A stretch of 47,238 nt of DNA from Thermoplasmatota archaeon (GTDB lineage: Archaea; Thermoplasmatota; Penumbrarchaeia; JASLWR01): the NCBI GenBank assembly GCA_030740765.1, contig JASLWR010000023.1, positions 1 through 47,238 of the forward strand, read 5' to 3'. The position numbers and the translations under genes are program-made. How positions within the stretch are numbered: the first letter of the stretch is position 1; every line of letters begins with the position of its first letter. Shown here piece by piece: positions 1 through 6,713 of the stretch. The notes beneath the pieces were generated by a model, which did no database searches, was not told the origin of the DNA, and saw only the letters and a program-made list of their open reading frames with translations.

Positions 1-48
1 CCTCGTTGACAGACTTTGCTTAGAATTAACGGCACTACGCGCAAAACG

Positions 49-198
49 CCAGCTCCTTTAGGGGCTGGTAGTTTACTTTGGGCTCAGGTGTGCCGTAAGG
101 TGACATAGAAAAGTTTCTATTAACCCTAATCGAATATTGATTCGATGTCGGGTACACCGGAGTGTAACGGGAGCTATTCGTACACCGAGACCCTCTTT
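49..198 (+). ncRNA. putative structured RNA element, copy 1
   Basis: No reading frame is convincing here, but the plus strand folds well. A hairpin (49-56 with 61-68) is followed by TTTACTTT (72-79). A closing stem pairs 80-92 with 181-193 (12 pairs with two single-base bulges). Inside are hairpins 105-110/115-120 and 129-135/140-146, the latter extended by 123-126/150-153. The sequence CCGGAGTGTAACGGGAGC (157-174) recurs with one change at 20185-20202 in a similar layout. G-U pairs in the first hairpin and in the closing stem would be C-A on the other strand, which favours a plus-strand RNA. I do not recognise the family. RNase P and SRP signatures are absent. An IS200/IS605-type end or omega-RNA remnant is possible, because such ends carry subterminal hairpins. 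Confidence 0.45.
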
Positions 199-297
199 AA
201 AAAGAGAAAAGATTATGGAGAAAGGGGGAGGGGTAATTCTGGATAACTCAGCTCGATCTCAGTTAGTCGGTCAATCTCGGATATAAAACATTAAAAA

Positions 298-308
298 GAT
301 ATTTAAGT
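298..308 (+). promoter_or_regulatory. probable TATA box of the eL18 operon
   Basis: The AT-rich stretch GATATTTAAGT lies about 75 bases before the first start codon of the ribosomal protein operon. It resembles an archaeal TATA element and would place transcription start near 330. Assigned by eye only. Confidence 0.35.
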
Positions 309-381
309 AAAGGTACAATTACCGTGTGCGCTTTTCATTCGAGGAATCGGATGATGGCATAATAATGTCGGAGGAGTCAGA

Positions 382-744
382 TTGAAAAAAAGCATGAAAA
401 CCAACCCACTCCTTATTCAGCTCATTTCGGATCTGAAAAAGGTGAGCTGGGTGGAGAAGGCACCAATCTGGCGAGACATTGCCAAAAGACTTGAAAAATC
501 GTTACAGAACCGTCCAGAGGTTAATGTCAGCCGGATTGCGAGATACGTGAAAAAGGGTGAGACCATCATTATACCGGGGAAACTGCTCGGTGCGGGGGAT
601 ATTGATTTCCCGGTTACCGTTGCAGCGTTCAAGGCAAGCGAATCAGCCAAGAAGAAGATTCGAGATGCCGGTGGGAAGATGATCAGCATCCACGAACTCG
701 TGAAAAAGAACCCCAAGGGTAGCAGGGTGAGGATAATCGGGTGA
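382..744 (+). CDS. rpl18e: 50S ribosomal protein eL18 (L18e)
   Basis: The 120-residue product matches archaeal L18e over its whole length, including the VNVSRIARY and PGKLLGAGDI stretches typical of the family, which belongs to the uL15/eL18 fold of the large subunit. GGAGGAG (370-376) sits five bases before a TTG codon at 382. An ATG at 394 would lie about 17 bases from it, so TTG is the better start. It opens an operon with uL13, uS9 and RpoN, spaced by only 4, 9 and 13 bases, a conserved archaeal order. The usual upstream members of this cluster (rpoD, rps11, rps4, rps13) are not present. A structured non-coding element lies upstream instead. Confidence 0.95.
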   Translation: MKKSMKTNPLLIQLISDLKKVSWVEKAPIWRDIAKRLEKSLQNRPEVNVSRIARYVKKGETIIIPGKLLGAGDIDFPVTVAAFKASESAKKKIRDAGGKMISIHELVKKNPKGSRVRIIG

Positions 745-748
745 TATT

Positions 749-1162
749 ATGAAGGTGATCAACGCAGAAGGACATATCCTCGGGCGGCTGGCCTCGGTTG
801 TGGCCAAGGACCTCCTCAAGGGAGAGGAAATTAGGATCGTGAATGCCGACAGGTGCATAGTCACTGGCAAGAGAAAGATGATCCTGGCGAGATACAGGAA
901 GAAGAGAGACCTGACTCATCGAAGAAAGGGCCCCTTTTTCCCCAAAAGATCGGATCGCATTGTAAAAAGGACCGTCAGGGGAATGCTCCCCATGAAGAAG
1001 AACAAGGGGAAGGATGCTCTGAAACGGTTGAAGGTGTTCGTGAAGGTACCCAAGGCGCTGCTAAAAGAGAAGATGATAAAGATCGAGATTGCATCTGAAT
1101 TGAATTCACCCAGTTTCATGGAGCTGGGGGATCTCGCCCGCTTGATAGGGTCAAAGGAGTAG
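749..1162 (+). CDS. rpl13: 50S ribosomal protein uL13
   Basis: The 137-residue protein begins with the family signature NAEGHILGRLASVVAKDLL and continues with the basic VKRTVRGMLPMKK region, both standard for archaeal L13. The start ATG is preceded by GGGTGATATT, an archaeal GGTGAT-type ribosome binding site that overlaps the eL18 stop. The gene is second in the operon and four bases downstream of eL18, so the two are probably translationally coupled. Confidence 0.96.
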   Translation: MKVINAEGHILGRLASVVAKDLLKGEEIRIVNADRCIVTGKRKMILARYRKKRDLTHRRKGPFFPKRSDRIVKRTVRGMLPMKKNKGKDALKRLKVFVKVPKALLKEKMIKIEIASELNSPSFMELGDLARLIGSKE

Positions 1163-1171
1163 TGTGACATT

Positions 1172-1585
1172 ATGGCGAAAAAGAAAGCAAAGGTCGTTAA
1201 TACAAGCGGAAAAAGAAAAACCTCCATAGCCAGATGCACTATCAAGGCGGGAAAGGGGATTTTCAGGATCAATGGAGTCCCTTTCGAATTCTACGAGCCC
1301 GAACTGGCCAAGATAAAGGTCCGGGATGCACTTCGTTTCGTGCTTAACAGAATGGATAAGATAGATATATCCATCAAGGTGATGGGAGGCGGCATTCTGG
1401 GACGCTCGGACGCCATTAGGACCGCTCTTGCCAGGGGCTTGGTGGAATATTTCGATGACGAGGAACTGAGACAATCGTTCTTGAGCCACGATCGAAGCCT
1501 TCTTGTAAGCGACACGAGACGGAAAGAACCGAAACATCCACTTGGAAAGGGTGCAAGGGCGAAGAGACAGAAATCATATCGATAG
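1172..1585 (+). CDS. rps9: 30S ribosomal protein uS9
   Basis: The 137-residue protein has the conserved [17 protein letters not shown] start, the [14 protein letters not shown] core and the extreme C-terminus [11 protein letters not shown]. In uS9 this basic tail reaches the P-site tRNA in the ribosome. GTGTGACATT before the ATG is a weak GTGA-type binding site. The gene is third in the operon, and its stop codon (1583-1585) is followed directly by the G-rich binding site of rpoN. Confidence 0.97.
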   Translation: MAKKKAKVVNTSGKRKTSIARCTIKAGKGIFRINGVPFEFYEPELAKIKVRDALRFVLNRMDKIDISIKVMGGGILGRSDAIRTALARGLVEYFDDEELRQSFLSHDRSLLVSDTRRKEPKHPLGKGARAKRQKSYR

Positions 1586-1598
1586 GGGGAATGCAGTT

Positions 1599-1793
1599 AT
1601 GATAATACCTGTAAGATGTTTTACCTGCGGAAAGGTGATCGGCCATCTGCACGAGCAGTACAGACGCAGGGTCGAGGAGATGGGGGAAGCGCCAAAGGAT
1701 GTGATGGATTCCCTTGGACTGAAGAATTATTGCTGCCGCAGAATATTTGTCGCCCACGTGGATCTCATCGACGAGATCATGAGATACGATTAG
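1599..1793 (+). CDS. rpoN: DNA-directed RNA polymerase subunit Rpo10 (RpoN)
   Basis: This is a 64-residue zinc-binding RNA polymerase subunit, orthologous to eukaryotic Rpb10. Starting at the MIIPVRCF codon gives the family's normal N-terminus. The frame is open further upstream inside rps9 but that extension is not conserved. Zinc ligands are C7 and C10 (CFTC) and the adjacent pair C45-C46 (YCCRR). AGGGGG (1584-1589) lies about nine bases before the ATG. In many archaea rpoN is followed by rpoK, rps2 or enolase. Here a T-run and a tRNA gene follow, so the cluster ends at this gene. Confidence 0.96.
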   Translation: MIIPVRCFTCGKVIGHLHEQYRRRVEEMGEAPKDVMDSLGLKNYCCRRIFVAHVDLIDEIMRYD

Positions 1794-1828
1794 AACATGA
1801 ATTGAGTGGGCTCAATGGTCCGCTTAAT

Positions 1829-1840
1829 TTAATTTTTTTT
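1829..1840 (+). terminator. poly-T termination signal after rpoN
   Basis: An uninterrupted run of eight T residues in TTAATTTTTTTT lies about 40 bases after the rpoN stop. Archaeal polymerase terminates on such T-runs without needing a hairpin. It ends three bases before the tRNA, and the same AT-rich stretch (about 1823-1832) may be the TATA region of the tRNA gene. Confidence 0.5.
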
Positions 1841-1843
1841 CGA

Positions 1844-1941
1844 GGGCCTGTGGGGTAGTTTGGTATCCTTGTGCCTTGGGGAGACGGGATAATACTCGTC
1901 CCTAATTGGCATTAACTCCGGTTCAAATCCGGGCAGGCCCA
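1844..1941 (+). tRNA. tRNA-Pro (GGG) with a 25-base intron
   Basis: The acceptor stem GGGCCTG/CAGGCCC, D-arm with GG and TATCC, T-arm TCCGG-TTCAAAT-CCGGG and discriminator A73 (1941) are all intact. CCA is not encoded. The anticodon stem GTGCC/GGCAT is split by an insert. Removing 1882-1906 leaves a seven-base loop TTGGGGT with anticodon GGG. The insertion point is the canonical archaeal position 37/38. The insert forms its own hairpin (GACGGG/CTCGTC), and exon-intron pairing (TGGG with CCTA) gives an approximate bulge-helix-bulge for the splicing endonuclease. One of the two bulges looks shorter than three bases, so a relaxed motif is possible. Confidence 0.9.
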
Positions 1942-2214
1942 TCGTATATTGGGTTTAGAACCTATGTTTTCAGGGTTATTTTTAGAAAATATACCCTTAT
2001 AACTCCCCTTCCCAACGGTTCAGATGAATCCCCTACCGTATGCCTTAGTAGAATCCGATAGGGCGGGTAAATCCGGGCTGTGATGGGCTTAAATCGGTAG
2101 GGGTAGGGTATGATTCATGTTTTGAATTTCAAGGGCAAGAATACAATATATGGGATTCTGTTTGTAAAAATGAACGAATTATTCAGATGCTCCATCACTA
2201 ATTCACTATATCTT
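1942..2214. other. non-coding stretch with a nested inverted repeat
   Basis: No coding region is convincing here. A 61-codon open frame starting at 2110 has no recognisable features. The stretch holds a nested inverted repeat: ATGAATC (2024-2030) with GATTCAT (2112-2118), and CCCCTACCG (2030-2038) with CGGTAGGGG (2095-2103), enclosing about 56 bases. It could be a small palindromic mobile remnant or a structured transcript. It lies between a tRNA gene and an hsdS fragment, a typical island edge. Confidence 0.35.
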
Positions 2215-2628
2215 TCACCCTGCCAATACTTCGTGAATAACAGCCTTGAGAAGTTTCTCGGAGTGGTTTTGGGATTGTTCGATTTTTACTTCTAGTTGGT
2301 CGCATAAATACATGAGTTTTTCGACTTTGGCCACGATGCGGCGTTGTTCTTCACAAGGAGGTAAGGCAACACATATTGAGTTCATCTTCTTTTGATTCAT
2401 TTTTGGTTGAGCCATCCCCGTAATGTAAGGTTTTAAATCAATGGAATTGATATATATTTCAAGATATTTAAGGAAATCCTCACTAATACCATCCAAAACA
2501 TGAGCATGATTATTAACCCAATATCGTCCACGGGCAATAAATGCGATAGGTGTAGACCGGTTAATAAGATTCGCTCCATCCTCACCAATTAAAAGTAGCG
2601 GTTTATCATAGAGATATAACTTTTCATT
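2215..2628 (-). pseudogene. hsdS: type I restriction specificity subunit (HsdS) C-terminal fragment
   Basis: The frame encodes only the distal part of an HsdS: the end of a target recognition domain (DKPLLLIGEDGANL, then IAFIARGRYWVNNHAHV) followed by LPPCEEQRRIVAKVEKLM and the C-terminal coiled coil. This is the usual start of the HsdS conserved region and helix. The frame is closed by TGA at 2629-2631 with no start codon between, and nothing resembling the first recognition domain lies upstream. No hsdM or hsdR is in the window. In type I systems HsdS selects the DNA target for methylation and cleavage. This copy is a relic, perhaps of a larger island inserted next to the tRNA. Confidence 0.85.
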
Positions 2629-2741
2629 TCAAATGAAATGTTTTACCAATATATTGTCATTTAAAATGAGAACTTTGGCCGAGTATGAGGAAAATCGGAT
2701 TGGTGTTAACATATCCAATATTGGAATTTGATCTTCCGGGC

Positions 2742-3287
2742 CTACTCGTCGATCAAGAAAACAGCGGCGGCGATAACCGTGGTCCACAGTCCTTCCTTCG
2801 CTCCCTTGGCGGATTGGGTCACGGTGGTTGTCGTTATTATCTTTCCCGATGCCTTGTAGATCTGTTTTCGTTCGTCCCAGGCTTGATCAACATCGAATTC
2901 TATGCCCAGTGTGGTTGCGAGCATGGTTGCGGCAAGGTCTTCTGCGTAATCGCCTGAAACCTTTGCCGACTGCCCGTATGCATGGTGCTCGGAAAGGTAG
3001 CCGTAACCCCCTTTGGCAGGTCGTGCTATGCCCAGTGAAGCGGATATCAACCGGTTGGGCTCGTCCGTGGAATTCTCCGACATAACTACAAAGAGAATCT
3101 GACCAGGCTGAAGTATTTTCAGTCCCTCTTCTTTGGTGACGGCCTTCACGTTGGGCGGCATGATACTCGAAACTTTCACTAGATTGTATTTCTCGATTCC
3201 CGCTTTTCTGAGAGCCTGTTCGAAGGAAGCCAGCTTTTCCTTCTGGACCCCCACGCCTTTGGTGAAAAATATCTTCTTCGGTATCAT
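2742..3287 (-). CDS. pdaD: pyruvoyl-dependent arginine decarboxylase
   Basis: The 181-residue proenzyme converts arginine to agmatine, the first step of archaeal polyamine synthesis. The self-cleavage motif KVSSIMPP is present. By analogy with the Methanocaldococcus enzyme, cleavage between S40 and S41 would leave the pyruvoyl cofactor on the S41 side. The family signatures SASLGIARP and [12 protein letters not shown] follow. A longer frame begins at 3341, but the ATG at 3287 is preferred because it forms an ATGA overlap with the stop of the upstream deoxyhypusine synthase and is preceded by AGGGAAGTG. The pair is almost certainly one transcript, giving successive polyamine and hypusine functions. 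Confidence 0.93.
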   Translation of the reverse strand: MIPKKIFFTKGVGVQKEKLASFEQALRKAGIEKYNLVKVSSIMPPNVKAVTKEEGLKILQPGQILFVVMSENSTDEPNRLISASLGIARPAKGGYGYLSEHHAYGQSAKVSGDYAEDLAATMLATTLGIEFDVDQAWDERKQIYKASGKIITTTTVTQSAKGAKEGLWTTVIAAAVFLIDE

Positions 3288-4315
3288 TTTTGCACTTCCC
3301 TGAGCATTTTTGCCAATTTTTTTTCTTTTCTTAGTTTCCAAGAATTCTTGTGATAAACATAACTGGCCAACAGCGGAAAGGCTATGGTCGCCTCACTAAA
3401 CACCATTTGTTCATAATGGCTGTCCACCTTCCCCCATGAATGAGCCTCCTTGAGAGTTGAGCCCGAAAGCGCCCCGTCCCTCTCGTCGGCAACGGTGATC
3501 TGTATTGCATACTTGTGCATCTTAGTATTTTCGCCAAGAACTTCCGCCGCCACCGTAATATCCTGGGCAAAATTCTTGGGAACTCCGCCGCCGATCATGA
3601 CGAGCCCCGTTTCTCCCGACGCGATCTTTATCCGGGTCAGATTCAGAAAATCCTTCACGCTGTCAATGGTGACCTTCGCTTCGTTTTCCCGACCCTTCTG
3701 GTGATGGATCAGGCCGAGTCCCGCTGAAGAATCGGAGAGAGCTGGTACGAATACGGGGACGTCCTTCCTGTAACATTCCAGGACCACCGAGCCGTTATCC
3801 TTTCCTTTATGCTCGAGATATCGCCCCATTTCCCGGATGAATTCCTGTGATGAATACGCCCGGGGCGGAAGGCCGTTTGCGATCTCCGCAACCGTCATAT
3901 CGCATATTCTCAGTTCGTCCTCGTCGATATAGGTGTCATATATCCGGTCTATGGATTTTTTTCTCAATATCTCATCGTCTGTGAAGGGCGTGCCCCTGTA
4001 GTGGGAAAAACCCAGGGCCTCGAAGAAATCCTGGTCCACCATTATTGCGCCGGTGGAGACAATGGCATCCACCATGTTGCACCTGACGAGGTCCCATACT
4101 ATCTTTTTTAGGCCGGCGCTAAAAAGAGAACCTGCGAGACACAGGATCATGGTGCAGTGGGGGTCCCTGATCATCCTTTCGTATATCTCGGCGGCATTGG
4201 CCAGATTTCGGGCCTGAAATGCCATTTTGCCGAATGATTCCATCAACGGAGTGCTGTCGAATTTTGTGATGTCGATGTGTTGGATCTCCGCCGAAAGGAT
4301 ATCTTTTTTATCCAT
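3284..4315 (-). CDS. dys: deoxyhypusine synthase family protein
   Basis: The 343-residue protein belongs to the deoxyhypusine synthase family, which transfers the aminobutyl group of spermidine to a lysine of translation factor aIF5A using NAD. The catalytic lysine context [10 protein letters not shown] is intact, as are the NAD-binding stretches [14 protein letters not shown] and [12 protein letters not shown]. The active-site loop reads [12 protein letters not shown] rather than the PALTDGSLGD of the human enzyme, so a related aminobutyltransferase (homospermidine-synthase-like clade) is an alternative. The start at 4315 is chosen for GGAGG nine bases upstream. The frame opens 15 codons earlier without a good site. 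Overlap with pdaD supports polyamine-linked function. Confidence 0.88.
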   Translation of the reverse strand: MDKKDILSAEIQHIDITKFDSTPLMESFGKMAFQARNLANAAEIYERMIRDPHCTMILCLAGSLFSAGLKKIVWDLVRCNMVDAIVSTGAIMVDQDFFEALGFSHYRGTPFTDDEILRKKSIDRIYDTYIDEDELRICDMTVAEIANGLPPRAYSSQEFIREMGRYLEHKGKDNGSVVLECYRKDVPVFVPALSDSSAGLGLIHHQKGRENEAKVTIDSVKDFLNLTRIKIASGETGLVMIGGGVPKNFAQDITVAAEVLGENTKMHKYAIQITVADERDGALSGSTLKEAHSWGKVDSHYEQMVFSEATIAFPLLASYVYHKNSWKLRKEKKLAKMLREVQK

Positions 4316-4426
4316 GAGGATTCCTCCCGTTTCATGCGATTGAGAAAGGTGTTCTGGCACTTAATAAATTGATTTTTTCGGAATTATCGGACTGGCGTGA
4401 TTCATTTTTCCATACTTATACCGCAT

Positions 4427-6256
4427 CTAATCGACAGTGAGGGTCTTGGAAAGATTCCTTGGATAATCCGGATCGATCCCATTTGCCGTTGCCCAGAAAT
4501 ACGCCAGCAGTTGGACCGGGACAATATTAATGAGCGGGCTCAGGTTCGGTCCGGCCCGGGGTGTTGCAATATAATGATGGCTGTTCACCCTTAATGATCT
4601 GGAATCCTCGGATATCACTATTACGCGCCCCTCCCTACACGATACCTCGTTCATGTGCGACACTATCATGTATGTGTCCTCGGGGGTGGTGATGAATATT
4701 ATGGGATAATCCTTTGTAACGATGGACAGGGGACCGTGCTTGAACTCGGAACTGTACATTCCCTCGCAATGGACATATGTTATCTCCTTGATCTTCAAAG
4801 CACCCTCGAGGGCTATGCCGTGGCATACTCCGTACCCGAGACAGTAGCAATCTTGTGTTCCATGCAGTTTCTTCGCCAGTTTCTTAACCTTTGGTTCCAC
4901 ATGCTCGATAGTTCTCGCAAGAAGGTGGGGCAGTGTGTGTAACTCCCGGGTCAATTCTCTGGATCGTTTTGCAGTCAGTCGCCCGGTAAGCTTTCCTAGT
5001 TTTAGGGCCACGTAATAAAGCAGGATCACCTGATTCATGAACGTCTTTGTCGCCGGTACGCTAATTTCGAGATCGCATACCAATGGGAGATAGGCATCGG
5101 TGTTCAGCATTAGCGTGGAACCGAGCACGTTCAGGATGCCCAACAAGGTCCCTTTCTCGGTCTTGCGAAGGAAGTTCAAGCCGTTTATTACGTCCTTGGT
5201 CTCCCCCGACTGTGAGATGAAGATAACGCAGTCCTCGTCGGTTATCGAATAACCATAGTTGTCGATGAACTGCCCGGCGATGACGGGTATGACCGGTAGT
5301 CCGGAGAACTTGTTGAAGAAATACGAGCCTGTAATGGCCGCGTTAAGAGAGGAGCCGCACGCCACCATGAAGGTTCTCCTGGCTTCTGCGATCCGCTCAA
5401 TAAAATTATCCACGAAATCGGATTCCTCAAGAGTTTGGAGAAGCATCTCGGCTCTTTTGGGCTGGTCGTTTATCTCCTTTAGCATGAAATGGTCGAAACC
5501 CCCCTTGTTAGCCGTCTCAGGGTCAAGCTCGCTCTCCTTCGGTTTACGACTAATCTCCTTTCCGTCCACAATGGAAAAAATCTCATATTTGTCCGAGTCG
5601 AATCGGACACATTCACCGTCTATCAAAGGTAGTATCATTTTCGTAAGAGGAAGTATCGAAGGCAGATCGCTGCTGCAGCAGATGAAATCCTCACCCACGC
5701 CGATATAAAGGCTGCTGCCCCTTTTCACTGCAAAAATTTCGTTCGAATGAACCGTGGTTATTACAAAGGCGTAATCACCGTGCAGGTCCTGGTCGCCCCT
5801 CATTATTGCCGCCTTTAGATCGCCACCGTTATTATCGTAATATTTTTCCACGGTGTGAACCACCATCTCCCCGTCGTTCCATCCCCGTACCTTGTGCCCT
5901 TCACTCTTGTAAAGATTCTTCAGTTGAGTGCAGTTAACGATATTGCCATTATGGGCACCTATCATGTCTTCGTCGCAATCGTAATGAGGCTGGGCGTTTC
6001 GCCGGGAGGGTCTTCCGAATGTTGCCCAGCGTAATTGAATGATGCCACGCTCGCCGCCGATCTCGGTGAACTGATGGTCCAGGCTCACCTGCTCTATGGT
6101 TCCTGCGTCTTTTCTGAGGTCGGTGCTCTTTCCGTCCACCACTCCTACGCCCACCGAGTCATAGCCCCTGTAAACCAATCTGCGTCCGGCCTCGAGAAGT
6201 ATCTTTCCCAAGTCCGTATTCCGAGTTCCGAATACTATTCCGAATATGCCACACAT
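4427..6256 (-). CDS. glmS: glutamine--fructose-6-phosphate aminotransferase (isomerizing)
   Basis: The 609-residue enzyme makes glucosamine-6-phosphate, the entry to UDP-GlcNAc for glycans and archaeal N-glycosylation. The start at 6256 places the nucleophile Cys at position 2 (MCGIFGIV). An in-frame ATG seven codons earlier would bury it. The N-terminal glutaminase domain spans roughly 1-230 with RWATFGRP and NGNIVN. Here the usual His of RWATHG is Phe. Two SIS domains follow, with ACGSSLNAA, SQSGETKDV, the isomerase Glu in KEITY, the catalytic His in FKHGPL, and the C-terminal NLSKTLTVD containing the fructose-binding lysine. It is transcribed alone, divergently from pnp. Confidence 0.95.
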   Translation of the reverse strand: MCGIFGIVFGTRNTDLGKILLEAGRRLVYRGYDSVGVGVVDGKSTDLRKDAGTIEQVSLDHQFTEIGGERGIIQLRWATFGRPSRRNAQPHYDCDEDMIGAHNGNIVNCTQLKNLYKSEGHKVRGWNDGEMVVHTVEKYYDNNGGDLKAAIMRGDQDLHGDYAFVITTVHSNEIFAVKRGSSLYIGVGEDFICCSSDLPSILPLTKMILPLIDGECVRFDSDKYEIFSIVDGKEISRKPKESELDPETANKGGFDHFMLKEINDQPKRAEMLLQTLEESDFVDNFIERIAEARRTFMVACGSSLNAAITGSYFFNKFSGLPVIPVIAGQFIDNYGYSITDEDCVIFISQSGETKDVINGLNFLRKTEKGTLLGILNVLGSTLMLNTDAYLPLVCDLEISVPATKTFMNQVILLYYVALKLGKLTGRLTAKRSRELTRELHTLPHLLARTIEHVEPKVKKLAKKLHGTQDCYCLGYGVCHGIALEGALKIKEITYVHCEGMYSSEFKHGPLSIVTKDYPIIFITTPEDTYMIVSHMNEVSCREGRVIVISEDSRSLRVNSHHYIATPRAGPNLSPLINIVPVQLLAYFWATANGIDPDYPRNLSKTLTVD

Positions 6257-6713
6257 AATTTCCCGGATGAGATTCATTGATATTAAAACTACTTGGAAAT
6301 TTTGAATTTATTGTCAATGGTGGCAAGTTCGCCATTTGTTGATGCTTGCATTATCTAAAATGGGGCCATTGGCAATCAGCAGGAAAACGGGGACTTCGCG
6401 GTGGTTCATGGGATAGTATCCCCGAATAAAGTGAGGTACAGAGTGAAATGTGCAGATGAAAGCGCAGATAACGCAGAGTAAAATAATCACAGTGATGTGG
6501 AAAACAAAGGGAAGCTTATATATGTATCTTAAGATATAATGCGGTCGAAGATAAAAGGTAAGAAACACGAAAAATACAAAAGAAAATAGCTCCGAATGAC
6601 GGCTAGTTTTGAACGATTTTTTTCAAAGTCCAGGTGGACGAGGAGCGAGCAACGGAAGGTGGGAATAGGAGATTCTGATTTTCCAGAATAACAAGGAGAG
6701 TATAGGTGATAAT
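6257..6713. other. divergent glmS/pnp intergenic region
   Basis: About 457 bases separate the two divergent genes. The pnp side carries CTTATATATG at 6515-6524, a good archaeal TATA box. Transcription starting about 25 bases later would leave a 5' leader of around 160 bases before pnp. I see no coding frame worth calling and no clear box for glmS. Confidence 0.4.
6515..6524 (+). promoter_or_regulatory. probable TATA box of pnp
   Basis: CTTATATATG is the best TATA-like element in the glmS/pnp gap, roughly 190 bases before the pnp start. The purine-rich upstream context is compatible with a BRE. Assigned by eye. Confidence 0.4.

Noticed and set aside
49-198. RNase P or SRP RNA
   Set aside because: No GAGGAAAGTC/ACAGAA core of RNase P and no conserved SRP helix 8 motif; two similar copies also argue against a single-copy housekeeping RNA.
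239-262. CTGGATAACT resembling part of a TPP riboswitch
   Set aside because: The other conserved TPP elements (the CTGAGA region and paired helices) are absent, and the downstream genes are ribosomal.
2110-2295. 61-codon plus-strand frame after tRNA-Pro
   Set aside because: It overlaps the hsdS remnant on the other strand and has no start context or recognisable sequence.
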